Origin: an uncultured Oscillospiraceae bacterium
GTDB lineage: Bacteria > Bacillota > Clostridia > Oscillospirales > Oscillospiraceae
Direction of reading: 5' to 3'
Length of the DNA: 5,406 nt
NCBI GenBank assembly: GCA_944385595.1
Contig: CALWXY010000112.1
Span: 1 to 5,406, forward strand
Below are positions 1 through 4,848 of the stretch, piece by piece. Every line of letters starts with the position of its first letter. Position 1 is the first letter of the stretch. The notes beneath the pieces were generated by a model. It saw only the letters and a list, made by a program, of their open reading frames with translations. It was not told where the DNA came from and did no database searches. The translations under genes were made by a program, and so were the position numbers.

Positions 1-461
1 ATATAGACGTTCCCATCCAGCCGCACCGAGGCCGCGACGCGCCGGCGCAGCCTCAGGCAGGCTATCAGCGTGTACGCCGCCATCGTCGCCGCGCCGAGCA
101 GCCACACGGCGCTGAGCACGGCTGCTAGCAGATACAGCGGGTCGGCGCTCGCGGCGGGGGAGTGCGGCATCGATGAGGCTATCGCATTGTTCACCGCGCC
201 GTCGAGCGAGGCAAAGCCGGTGTTCAGCACCGGCGAGCCGCCGAACTGCACGGCCTGCGCGTCAATAATCTGCGCGGGTATGATGCTCATTGCGCTCTCG
301 ATGCTAATGGGGCAGAGCAGCTTTATCCCCACCATCGCCCACAGCAGGCAGCGCACATAGCGCGGCGCTCTCGTCAGCGCCGGGCGCAGCAGCATCACCG
401 CCGCTATCAGAAAGCAGGCCGAGGCGCTCATGTCCGCCACTTTGAGAAAAATCGCGGCCAT
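1..461 (-). CDS. BlaR1/MecR1-type M56 membrane sensor, N-terminal part
   Basis: This gene is not closed within the window: it starts at ATG 459-461 on the minus strand and stays open for 153 codons to the left edge. The N-terminus has a hydrophobic helix (about residues 12-26), a segment WAMVGIKLLCPISIES (41-56) and a further hydrophobic helix (about 109-136) followed by the basic stretch RLRRR. The pattern W-x-x-x-G-(I/L)-(K/R)-L-x-x-P-x-S-x-x-S is typical of BlaR1/MecR1-type M56 proteins. In that family these helices anchor a cytoplasmic HExxH zinc protease and, in true BlaR1, an extracellular beta-lactam sensor; neither part is inside the window. Its ribosome binding site (AGGAAAGGAG) lies inside the end of the upstream repressor gene and only 4 nt separate the two genes, so they are co-transcribed and probably translationally coupled. 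The family call is good, but the ligand is unknown: many clostridial M56 proteins are not linked to beta-lactams. Confidence 0.85.
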   Translation of the reverse strand, partial: MAAIFLKVADMSASACFLIAAVMLLRPALTRAPRYVRCLLWAMVGIKLLCPISIESAMSIIPAQIIDAQAVQFGGSPVLNTGFASLDGAVNNAIASSMPHSPAASADPLYLLAAVLSAVWLLGAATMAAYTLIACLRLRRRVAASVRLDGNVY

Positions 462-465
462 GCGC

Positions 466-828
466 TCACTCCTTTCCTATGAGGTCAATCATCTCCCGAA
501 TCTCCGCTATCTCGCTGTCGGTGAGCTGTCTGCGCGCCGTGAACGCGGCTATGAAGGCGGGGAGGGAGCCGTTGAAATTCTCGCGCACGAACTGCTCGCT
601 CTGGGCGGAGCTGAACTCGTCCCGGCTCAGCTTTGAGACCACGACGCCGCCGTCGTTTTGAAAAATCCCCCTGTCGCAGAGCTTTTTGAGGACGGTATAG
701 GTCGTCGACTTCTTCCACTCCAGCTCCTTTGCGCAGAGCTTCACCAGCTCGCCGGATGTGATGGGCTCGTTTTCCCAAACCAGCTCCGCGAACCTGGCCT
801 CGACAGCGCCGAGCTTATATCCTTCCAC
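466..828 (-). CDS. BlaI/MecI/CopY-family transcriptional repressor
   Basis: The 120-residue length is right for the family. The N-terminal two-thirds is a winged helix: SGELVKLC (25-32) precedes the recognition-helix region WKKSTTYTVLKKLCDRG (38-54), a close match to the W-K-x-S-T-x-x-T-x-L-x-x-L-x-x-x-G signature. The C-terminal part (SLPAFIAAF to the end) is the helical dimerisation region. The start is GTG at 826-828, chosen for the AAAGGAGG box at 836-843 with a 7-nt spacer. In the known family the repressor dimerises on palindromic operators and is inactivated when a partner M56 protease is triggered. Here the partner gene follows directly, and two matching palindromes lie in the promoter. 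By eye, the Asn-Phe dipeptide cut in staphylococcal BlaI/MecI aligns with Ala95-Phe96. No beta-lactamase is visible, so the regulon is unknown. Confidence 0.93.
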   Translation of the reverse strand: MEGYKLGAVEARFAELVWENEPITSGELVKLCAKELEWKKSTTYTVLKKLCDRGIFQNDGGVVVSKLSRDEFSSAQSEQFVRENFNGSLPAFIAAFTARRQLTDSEIAEIREMIDLIGKE

Positions 829-835
829 TGAGATT

Positions 836-843
836 CCTCCTTT
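836..843 (-). promoter_or_regulatory. Ribosome binding site of the BlaI-type repressor
   Basis: On the minus strand this reads AAAGGAGG, 7 nt before a GTG codon. It is near-perfect and fixes GTG 826-828 as the start. Confidence 0.85.
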
Positions 844-862
844 GGTCTATAGTAAATAGACC
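844..862 (-). promoter_or_regulatory. Probable BlaI operator 1 (promoter-distal)
   Basis: A perfect palindrome GGTCTAT-N5-ATAGACC lies in the 5' leader of the repressor gene, just upstream of its ribosome binding site. Its core, GTCTAT-N5-ATAGAC, is identical to that of the second palindrome at 877-893. Binding by the adjacent BlaI-type repressor is inferred from position and duplication. Confidence 0.75.
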
Positions 863-875
863 CAATGCCGGCTGT

Positions 876-904
876 AGTCTATCATCTATAGACCGATTTG
901 TCAA
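876..904 (-). promoter_or_regulatory. Sigma-A-type promoter of the repressor/sensor operon
   Basis: On the minus strand a consensus -35 TTGACA (899-904) is followed by a 17-bp spacer and TAGACT (876-881; 4 of 6 to TATAAT). Transcription should begin near 869, giving a leader of about 40 nt. The second operator covers the -10 box and part of the spacer, so a bound repressor would block polymerase. Confidence 0.75.
877..893 (-). promoter_or_regulatory. Probable BlaI operator 2 (over the -10 box)
   Basis: The perfect palindrome GTCTAT-N5-ATAGAC overlaps the -10 hexamer and spacer of the repressor promoter. Its centre is 32 bp from that of operator 1, about three helical turns, so two repressor dimers could sit on the same DNA face. 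This supports autoregulation; the protein-site match is inferred. Confidence 0.78.
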
Positions 905-908
905 GCGC

Positions 909-938
909 AAAAAAGCTCCGCTGAGGCGGAGCTTTTTT
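909..938 (-). terminator. Rho-independent terminator of tatD
   Basis: The stem GCTCCGC / GCGGAGC (915-921 with 926-932) has loop TGAG and is flanked by six A and six T, so it can form on either strand. It lies about 28 bp past the tatD stop on the minus strand, where the transcript would end in a U run. It also insulates the repressor promoter, whose -35 begins 5 bp further on. Confidence 0.9.
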
Positions 939-966
939 CGACGGTATTTTTGTGTGAATAATGCTA

Positions 967-1728
967 CTATATGTCAAAAAAGCGCAGACCGTTTTCCATG
1001 GTGATGCGCGCCGTGTCCTCAAGGCTGAGTCCGCGGATGTCGGCGATGCGCTGCGCTATATAGGGAAGACGGGAGCTGTCGTTGCGGCGTCCGCGCATCG
1101 GCTCGGGGGAGAGATAGGGGGAGTCCGTCTCTATCATAATCCTGTCGAGCGGGACGGCCTCTATGACCTCCGGCGCCCGCCTGGCGTTTTTAAATGTTAT
1201 CGCCCCGGTGAAGCTGAGATACCAGCCGCGCCGCACCAGCTCGCGCGCCATCTCCGCGCTGCCGGAGTAACAGTGGAACACGCCGCGCAGCTCCGGGAAA
1301 TCGGAGATAATCTCCATGCAGTCGCCGTGTGCGTCGCGGTCATGGATGATGACGGGCTTGCCCAGTTCGCGGGCAATCTCCAGCTGGCGGCGGAAAACGC
1401 GCCTTTGAAGCTCCTTGGTGTCGGCGCCGTAGTGGTAGTCGAGGCCAATCTCGCCGACGGCGCGCACCTTCTTCCGCGAGCACAGCTCGCGCAGCAGATT
1501 CTCGCATGAGGCGTCGAATTCCCCGGCGGCGCTGGGATGCCAGCCGGCGGCGGCGTAGATATAGCCGTATTTTTCCGCAAGCTCCGCCGCGAACAGCGAG
1601 CTTCTGCGGCTGCATCCGGGGTTCAGCAGCATGGAGACCCCGCTCTCCGGCAGCAGAGTGCCGAGCAGCTCGTCTCTGTCCGTGTCGAACATCTCGTCGT
1701 CATAGTGTGCATGTGTGTCGAAATACAT
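967..1728 (-). CDS. tatD: TatD-family metal-dependent deoxyribonuclease/hydrolase
   Basis: The 253 residues match the usual TatD length and the protein looks complete. Metal-site motifs appear in order: DTHAHYD with His6 and His8; VGEIGLDYH with Glu93; VIIHDRD with His129; FHCYSGS with His152; and ETDSPYLSPEP with Asp202, followed by RGRRN. These are the ligands of the amidohydrolase-like TIM barrel that binds divalent metals. Characterised members are Mg2+-dependent cytoplasmic DNases (3'-5' exonuclease activity in E. coli TatD) linked to DNA repair or turnover. The exact substrate of this protein cannot be read from sequence. The start is ATG 1726-1728, preceded by the modest AGGCGGGG box (1734-1741) and a promoter at 1761-1789. 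Transcription ends at the hairpin 909-938, so the gene is probably monocistronic. The symbol denotes the family, since bacteria often carry paralogues. Confidence 0.95.
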   Translation of the reverse strand: MYFDTHAHYDDEMFDTDRDELLGTLLPESGVSMLLNPGCSRRSSLFAAELAEKYGYIYAAAGWHPSAAGEFDASCENLLRELCSRKKVRAVGEIGLDYHYGADTKELQRRVFRRQLEIARELGKPVIIHDRDAHGDCMEIISDFPELRGVFHCYSGSAEMARELVRRGWYLSFTGAITFKNARRAPEVIEAVPLDRIMIETDSPYLSPEPMRGRRNDSSRLPYIAQRIADIRGLSLEDTARITMENGLRFFDI

Positions 1729-1760
1729 TTCAGCCCCGCCTTTTTCCGTTAACTAAGGGA

Positions 1761-1789
1761 ATTATAATCCACTCTGTCAATACTTACAA
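1761..1789 (-). promoter_or_regulatory. Promoter of tatD
   Basis: On the minus strand TTGTAA (1784-1789; 4 of 6 to consensus) is followed by a 17-bp spacer and a perfect TATAAT (1761-1766). It lies 33 bp upstream of the tatD start. Its -35 is only 5 bp from the -35 of the divergent ligase promoter. Confidence 0.7.
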
Positions 1790-1794
1790 GGTTC

Positions 1795-1823
1795 TTTACA
1801 ATTTTTGTTAATAATGGTATAAT
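1795..1823 (+). promoter_or_regulatory. Promoter of the O-antigen-ligase-family gene
   Basis: TTTACA (1795-1800; 5 of 6) is followed by a 17-bp spacer and a perfect TATAAT (1818-1823), so transcription should start near 1830, about 25 nt before the start codon. This is one of the strongest sigma-A matches in the window. Confidence 0.8.
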
Positions 1824-1854
1824 CGGATGAAATTTGCCTTTTTCGGAGGCTGGA

Positions 1855-3432
1855 ATGAGGACAAGGTCTTACCATGCTGCCCTCCGGGCGACGGATGCGT
1901 ACATATCCGTCATGCTCCTGGTGTTCCCGCTGTTCACAGGCTTCAGCGGCTACTCCAATATCACGCTCTCGAAATACATATTCTTCACTGCGGCGACCGC
2001 TCTCTGGCTGGCGGCATTGGCCGTGTTGTGCATCCGCGGACGAATCAGGCCGCGCCTCACGCCGCCGCTTGCGCTCTGCGCAGCGCTGGCTCTGTGGCTA
2101 TGCGTGTCCACAGCCGCGTCGCAGTACTGGGCCGACTGCGTCATCGGCGCCGCGCGCTACTCAGGGCTCGTGACCTGGCTGCTCTACTGCGCCATATTCG
2201 CCGGAGTCGCCGTGTTTGGGCGCCGCAGGCGGCGCTACGTCTATCTGCTGGCTGCGTCCTCGTCGCTGTGCTGCCTCGTGGCTTTCGCTCAGCTTCTCGG
2301 CTGCGGCATATTTTACCCTGACGGCTACAACTACTACGACGGGGGAGTGCGCTATGTGGGCACCTTCCTCGGCACCATAGGCAACACCAATCTGCTCGCG
2401 GCGTTTCTGTCGCTCTCCGTACCCGCTTGCTGGACGGCCTGCGCCCTTGGCTTTCACGCGCCGCGCCTTTTGGCGCTCTCGGCGGCTCTCGGCTGCGCCG
2501 TGCTGGCCGTCTCCGGCAGCGCGGGCGGCATGCTGGCCGTCTGCGTCTCCGGCGCTGCCGCCGCCATGCTGCTGGCAGGGCGGGGGCGGCTGCCGCGCCT
2601 CTTTGCGGCTGTGAGCGTATCAGCCGCGGGCGCGGGGCTTGCGCTCATCGCCTTCGGCGGGAGCTACGCCTCGCTTTTCGCCGCTGCCGCCGTTGCGGCT
2701 CTCGCGGCCTCTGTGATATTTGCCCGCCTGCTGCCGCGCCGCTTCCACCTGCGTGCACTCCTGATTCTCGGCTGCGCCGTGATTGCCGCCGGTCTGATTG
2801 CCGTCTACTTCTTCCCGCCGGAAAGCGGCCACCTCGCCGAGCTGTCCAGAATACTGCACGGCGAGCTGCGCGGCGAGTTCGGCTCCAGCCGTCTGATGAT
2901 ATGGCGCGAGGTGCTCGCCGTCGTATCCGAGCGCCCGCTGCTCGGCGGAGGCCCCGGCTCGCTGCCGCTGCGAATAGACATAGAGTTCTCGCGCTATTTC
3001 CCGGAGCTTGGGCAGACGCTCACGAGCTACACCGACAACGCCCACAACGTCTACCTCGGCCTGCTGGCCGATTCCGGCGCGCCGTCGCTCGCCGCATATA
3101 TCGCCCTCATGGCCGTCACCCTCGCCGCGGTGATACGGGGGAGGGAGAAGCTCACCGTCGCCGGAGCGGCGATAATCTCCGCGTGGACGGAGGCCTTCTT
3201 CGGTCTCGGCCTCTGCCTCACGGCGCCGATGATGTGGATTGTCTGGGGTCTGATTCACGCCGGAGGGCGCGCAGCTATTCTCGCAAACGGAGTTGATCTT
3301 GATGAACAGGATATCGGAGCAGAAATTCATATACGCTGTGATTCTGCTGATAATATTGCTGTTTCTCTCCCTGGGAAAGCCGTGGGGCAGAACCGACAGG
3401 GAAGCCCCGGAGCCGACGCCGACGGTGTATGA
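1855..3432 (+). CDS. O-antigen ligase/polymerase-family (Wzy_C-like) multi-pass membrane protein
   Basis: From ATG 1855 the frame gives 525 residues. This start has GGAGG (1845-1849) 5 nt upstream; the in-frame TTG at 1834 has no such site. About ten or more hydrophobic helices run from residue 18 to 470. Family landmarks are FLGTIGNTNLLAAF (171-184), then SSRLMIWREVL (344-354), ERPLLGGGPGSL (359-370), DNAHNVYLGLLADSG (394-408) and a final helix near 455-468. The R-x-x-x-W, G-x-G and H-N-x-Y-L pattern is typical of the WaaL/Wzy_C superfamily, which joins or polymerises lipid-linked glycans on the outer face of the membrane. In a Gram-positive-type cell, teichuronic, capsular or protein glycosylation is more plausible than LPS; the substrate cannot be read. 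The natural protein probably ends near residue 480. The last ~43 codons overlap the next gene out of frame and have poor coding character, so the annotated end may reflect a lost stop or a small indel. Confidence 0.87.
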   Translation: MRTRSYHAALRATDAYISVMLLVFPLFTGFSGYSNITLSKYIFFTAATALWLAALAVLCIRGRIRPRLTPPLALCAALALWLCVSTAASQYWADCVIGAARYSGLVTWLLYCAIFAGVAVFGRRRRRYVYLLAASSSLCCLVAFAQLLGCGIFYPDGYNYYDGGVRYVGTFLGTIGNTNLLAAFLSLSVPACWTACALGFHAPRLLALSAALGCAVLAVSGSAGGMLAVCVSGAAAAMLLAGRGRLPRLFAAVSVSAAGAGLALIAFGGSYASLFAAAAVAALAASVIFARLLPRRFHLRALLILGCAVIAAGLIAVYFFPPESGHLAELSRILHGELRGEFGSSRLMIWREVLAVVSERPLLGGGPGSLPLRIDIEFSRYFPELGQTLTSYTDNAHNVYLGLLADSGAPSLAAYIALMAVTLAAVIRGREKLTVAGAAIISAWTEAFFGLGLCLTAPMMWIVWGLIHAGGRAAILANGVDLDEQDIGAEIHIRCDSADNIAVSLPGKAVGQNRQGSPGADADGV

Positions 3433-3589
3433 GTCGCCGTCCCCGTCGCCGAGCGCCGAGCCGACGCCGTCTCCAAAGCCCACGCCCACTCCCGAGCCGA
3501 CCACCAGCCTCGAGGATTTGCTCAGCTCCGGCTCGGACATAGTCCTCGTCACCGCGCCGCCAGCCACAAATTCCGATTTGATATCCTGA
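3302..3589 (+). CDS. Small single-pass membrane protein with Pro/Ser/Thr-rich tail
   Basis: The product is 95 residues from ATG 3302, chosen because GGAG (3289-3292) lies 9 nt upstream; the in-frame TTG at 3293 directly abuts that box. A short polar N-terminus (MNRISEQK) precedes one hydrophobic helix (about 9-25). Basic residues follow (KPWGR), then a Pro/Ser/Thr/Glu-rich stretch (about 36-68) with repeated P-T-P and P-S-P units, and a tail of mixed composition. There is no lipobox cysteine and no recognised domain. The rich tail resembles cell-wall-spanning or glycosylated linkers, but its topology is not settled by the sequence. It overlaps the end of the ligase frame by 131 bp and shares its terminator, so co-expression with the ligase is likely. 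Its third-position G+C is high, like the neighbouring genes, which supports it as real. Function is unknown. Confidence 0.75.
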   Translation: MNRISEQKFIYAVILLIILLFLSLGKPWGRTDREAPEPTPTVYESPSPSPSAEPTPSPKPTPTPEPTTSLEDLLSSGSDIVLVTAPPATNSDLIS

Positions 3590-3617
3590 AAAAAGCCGCC
3601 CTCAGGGCGGCTTTTTT
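3589..3617 (+). terminator. Rho-independent terminator of the ligase operon
   Basis: The stem GCCGCCC / GGGCGGC (3595-3601 with 3605-3611) has a TCA loop, six A before and six T after (3612-3617). It starts on the last base of the small gene's stop codon. The symmetric A/T flanks could allow termination from either side. Confidence 0.92.
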
Positions 3618-3620
3618 CTC

Positions 3621-3649
3621 TTGCATTCGCGCCGGAGAGGTGTTATATT
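3621..3649 (+). promoter_or_regulatory. Promoter of the ferredoxin/NapH-like/arsR operon
   Basis: A weak -35 TTGCAT (3621-3626) is followed by a 17-bp spacer and TATATT (3644-3649; 5 of 6), with TGT immediately upstream as an extended -10. It begins 3 bp after the preceding terminator. The start site would be near 3656, inside the palindrome at 3652-3673. Confidence 0.7.
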
Positions 3650-3651
3650 AG

Positions 3652-3673
3652 TATTTAAGCAACTACTTAAATA
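3652..3673 (+). promoter_or_regulatory. Probable ArsR-type operator
   Basis: A perfect palindrome TATTTAAG-N6-CTTAAATA begins 2 bp after the -10 box and ends 2 bp before the GGAGG ribosome binding site. An AT-rich dyad at the start site is the usual placement for ArsR-family repressors. The operon's third gene encodes such a protein, so autorepression is the natural inference. Confidence 0.78.
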
Positions 3674-3687
3674 TCGGAGGTATGAAA

Positions 3688-3891
3688 ATGGCGTCTAAGC
3701 GATACGCCGCCGTCGGCCGCGACTGCGTGGCCTGCGGCTGCTGCGTGAAGGTCTGTCCCAAAGGGGCGATATCCGTCTGGCGCGGAGTCATAGCCAGAGT
3801 GGACAGCGAGCTCTGCATAGGCTGCGGCAAATGCGAGCGGGAGTGCCCCGCCGGGGTCATAACTTTTGTCCAGAGGGGGAGCGCCGAATGA
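3688..3891 (+). CDS. Small 2[4Fe-4S] ferredoxin
   Basis: The product is 67 residues from ATG 3688. This start is preferred because GGAGG (3676-3680) lies 7 nt upstream, whereas the in-frame ATG at 3682 is only 1 nt from it. Two complete cluster motifs are visible, CVACGCCVKVCP (residues 13-24) and CIGCGKCERECP (about 42-53). Each is C-x2-C-x2-C-x3-C-P, the signature of bacterial (clostridial-type) ferredoxins in which the two halves share ligands. It is a cytoplasmic low-potential electron carrier. Its stop overlaps the start of the next gene in ATGA, so it is translationally coupled to the NapH-like membrane protein, and the two probably exchange electrons. Control is by the promoter and palindrome just upstream. 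Confidence 0.93.
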   Translation: MASKRYAAVGRDCVACGCCVKVCPKGAISVWRGVIARVDSELCIGCGKCERECPAGVITFVQRGSAE

Positions 3892-4523
3892 AAAATACTG
3901 CGAAGCACTGGTACGACTATCTCTGGATAGTGACGCCGATATACCTCGGCCTCGGATTTTTCAACATACTCTTCGCATGGCTCGGCATGATTTTCTTCTG
4001 CCTGCCGCTGCTCATATCAATTTTCGGCGGCGGAAAGCTCTACTGCAACCGCTACTGCGACAGGGGCCAGTTTCTCGGTCTGCTCGGCGGCAGGCTGCGC
4101 CTCTCCGCCAACAGGCCCACGCCGCGCTGGATGCGCTCGCGCGCTTTCCGCTACGGCTTTCTGATATTCTTCTTCGTCATGTTCTTCCAGATGCTGTGGA
4201 CGACTTATCTGGTCGGCTCGTCCGCGAGGAACCTCGGCGAATTTGTAAAGCTCTTCTGGATGTTCAAAGTCCCCTGGCACTGGGCATACGGCGGCGGGGC
4301 CGCGCCGTGGGTCGCGCAGTTTGCCTTCGGCTTTTACAGCATCATGCTGACCTCGACGCTGATAGGGCTGATAGTCATGGCGCTCTTCAAGCCGCGCAGC
4401 TGGTGCGTGTTCTGCCCTATGGGCACGATGACCCAGCTGATTTGCCGCCTCAGGGCCGGAAAGCCTGAGGAGAGCGGCTGCGCCGCCTGCTCCGGCTGCA
4501 AAGGGGGCTGCGGCAATGCGTGA
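3888..4523 (+). CDS. NapH-like polytopic 4Fe-4S membrane protein
   Basis: The product is 211 residues from ATG 3888, with the purine-rich box GAGGGGGAG about 6 nt upstream; the frame is open further upstream but the ferredoxin gene occupies that part. Hydrophobic segments lie at about 11-47 (probably two helices), 88-110 and 145-167. Membrane-edge cysteine motifs are CNRYCDRG (53-60) and WCVFCPMGT (172-180), which resemble the paired Fer4_5 motifs of NapH/NosR/MauN-type proteins. Those pass electrons across or along the membrane to a reductase or cofactor. The C-terminus adds a compact C-x2-C-x2-C-x3-C (Cys198, 201, 204, 208), a full ligand set for one more cluster but without the usual following proline. 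The gene is coupled to the ferredoxin upstream (4-bp overlap) and to arsR downstream (8-bp overlap). The electron acceptor is not identifiable; no catalytic subunit is visible. Confidence 0.88.
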   Translation: MKNTAKHWYDYLWIVTPIYLGLGFFNILFAWLGMIFFCLPLLISIFGGGKLYCNRYCDRGQFLGLLGGRLRLSANRPTPRWMRSRAFRYGFLIFFFVMFFQMLWTTYLVGSSARNLGEFVKLFWMFKVPWHWAYGGGAAPWVAQFAFGFYSIMLTSTLIGLIVMALFKPRSWCVFCPMGTMTQLICRLRAGKPEESGCAACSGCKGGCGNA

Positions 4524-4803
4524 GAAGGCGAGACAGGTCGCCGCGCTGATGGCTCAGCTATCGAATGAAAACCGGCTGCTGATACTCTGCGCCCTGCTCG
4601 AGAGGCCCATGACCGTCGGCGAGCTGGCGGAGAGCGTACCGGGCATCAGCGCGCCCGCCATTTCACAGCACCTGCACCGCCTGCGCGAGGGCGGGCTGGT
4701 GAAATGCGAAAAGCAGGGTCAGTTCGTGCGCTGCAGCATAGGCGATGAGCGCCTCCGCACACTGATTGAGACGCTCCGGGAGCTGTATTGCCCAGCCGAT
4801 TGA
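4516..4803 (+). CDS. ArsR-family regulator of the SqrR/BigR/YgaV (persulfide-sensor) type
   Basis: The 95 residues match the family length. ATG 4516 follows AAAGGGGG (4500-4507) by 8 nt and overlaps the end of the previous gene. The winged helix is clear: NENRLLILCALLE (18-30), TVGELAESV (33-41), and the recognition helix ISAPAISQHLHRLREGGLV (44-62). The classic metal motif ELCVCDL of arsenic/cadmium sensors is absent. Instead there is a cysteine in the second helix (Cys25, LLILC) and another near the end (Cys92, LYCP). From memory of the families, these are the two positions that form a tetrasulfide or disulfide link in SqrR, BigR and E. coli YgaV. Two further cysteines, Cys64 and Cys73, sit in the wing. 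It probably represses its own operon through the palindrome at 3652-3673 and releases it on exposure to persulfides, polysulfides or oxidants; the inducer is inferred, not shown. Confidence 0.92.
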   Translation: MREKARQVAALMAQLSNENRLLILCALLERPMTVGELAESVPGISAPAISQHLHRLREGGLVKCEKQGQFVRCSIGDERLRTLIETLRELYCPAD

Positions 4804-4828
4804 CGCGCCGCCGCTTCTCGGATATAAT
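4800..4828 (+). promoter_or_regulatory. Promoter of the coiled-coil gene
   Basis: TTGACG (4800-4805; 5 of 6) is followed by a 17-bp spacer and a perfect TATAAT (4823-4828). The -35 contains the stop codon of arsR (TGA 4801-4803). Transcription should begin near 4835, very close to the AGGGGG ribosome binding site at 4836-4841. No terminator separates arsR from this unit, so read-through is possible. Confidence 0.78.
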
Positions 4829-4848
4829 CGTCAACAGGGGGAATTGAT

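Noticed and set aside
70..360. Plus-strand open frame of 96 codons
   Set aside because: It is antisense to the M56 sensor, whose frame has clear family motifs; no ribosome binding site or recognisable domain.
961..1580. Open frames of 182 codons on the plus strand and 127 codons on the minus strand
   Set aside because: Shadows of tatD, which carries all its metal-site motifs in its own frame; high G+C leaves other frames open.
1775..1780. Perfect TTGACA on the minus strand near the tatD promoter
   Set aside because: It is only 8 bp from the TATAAT box, too close to act as its -35; TTGTAA at 1784-1789 has the right 17-bp spacing.
1795..1811. Imperfect inverted repeat TTTACAA-TTT-TTGTTAA in the ligase promoter
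   Set aside because: Short, AT-rich and one mismatch; expected by chance in promoter sequence, with no second copy or nearby regulator.
2427..3567. Long Arg-rich plus-strand frame (2427-3296) and minus-strand frame (2620-3567)
   Set aside because: Arginine- or glycine/alanine-rich out-of-frame translations of the ligase gene and the Pro-rich gene, with no domain and no start signal.
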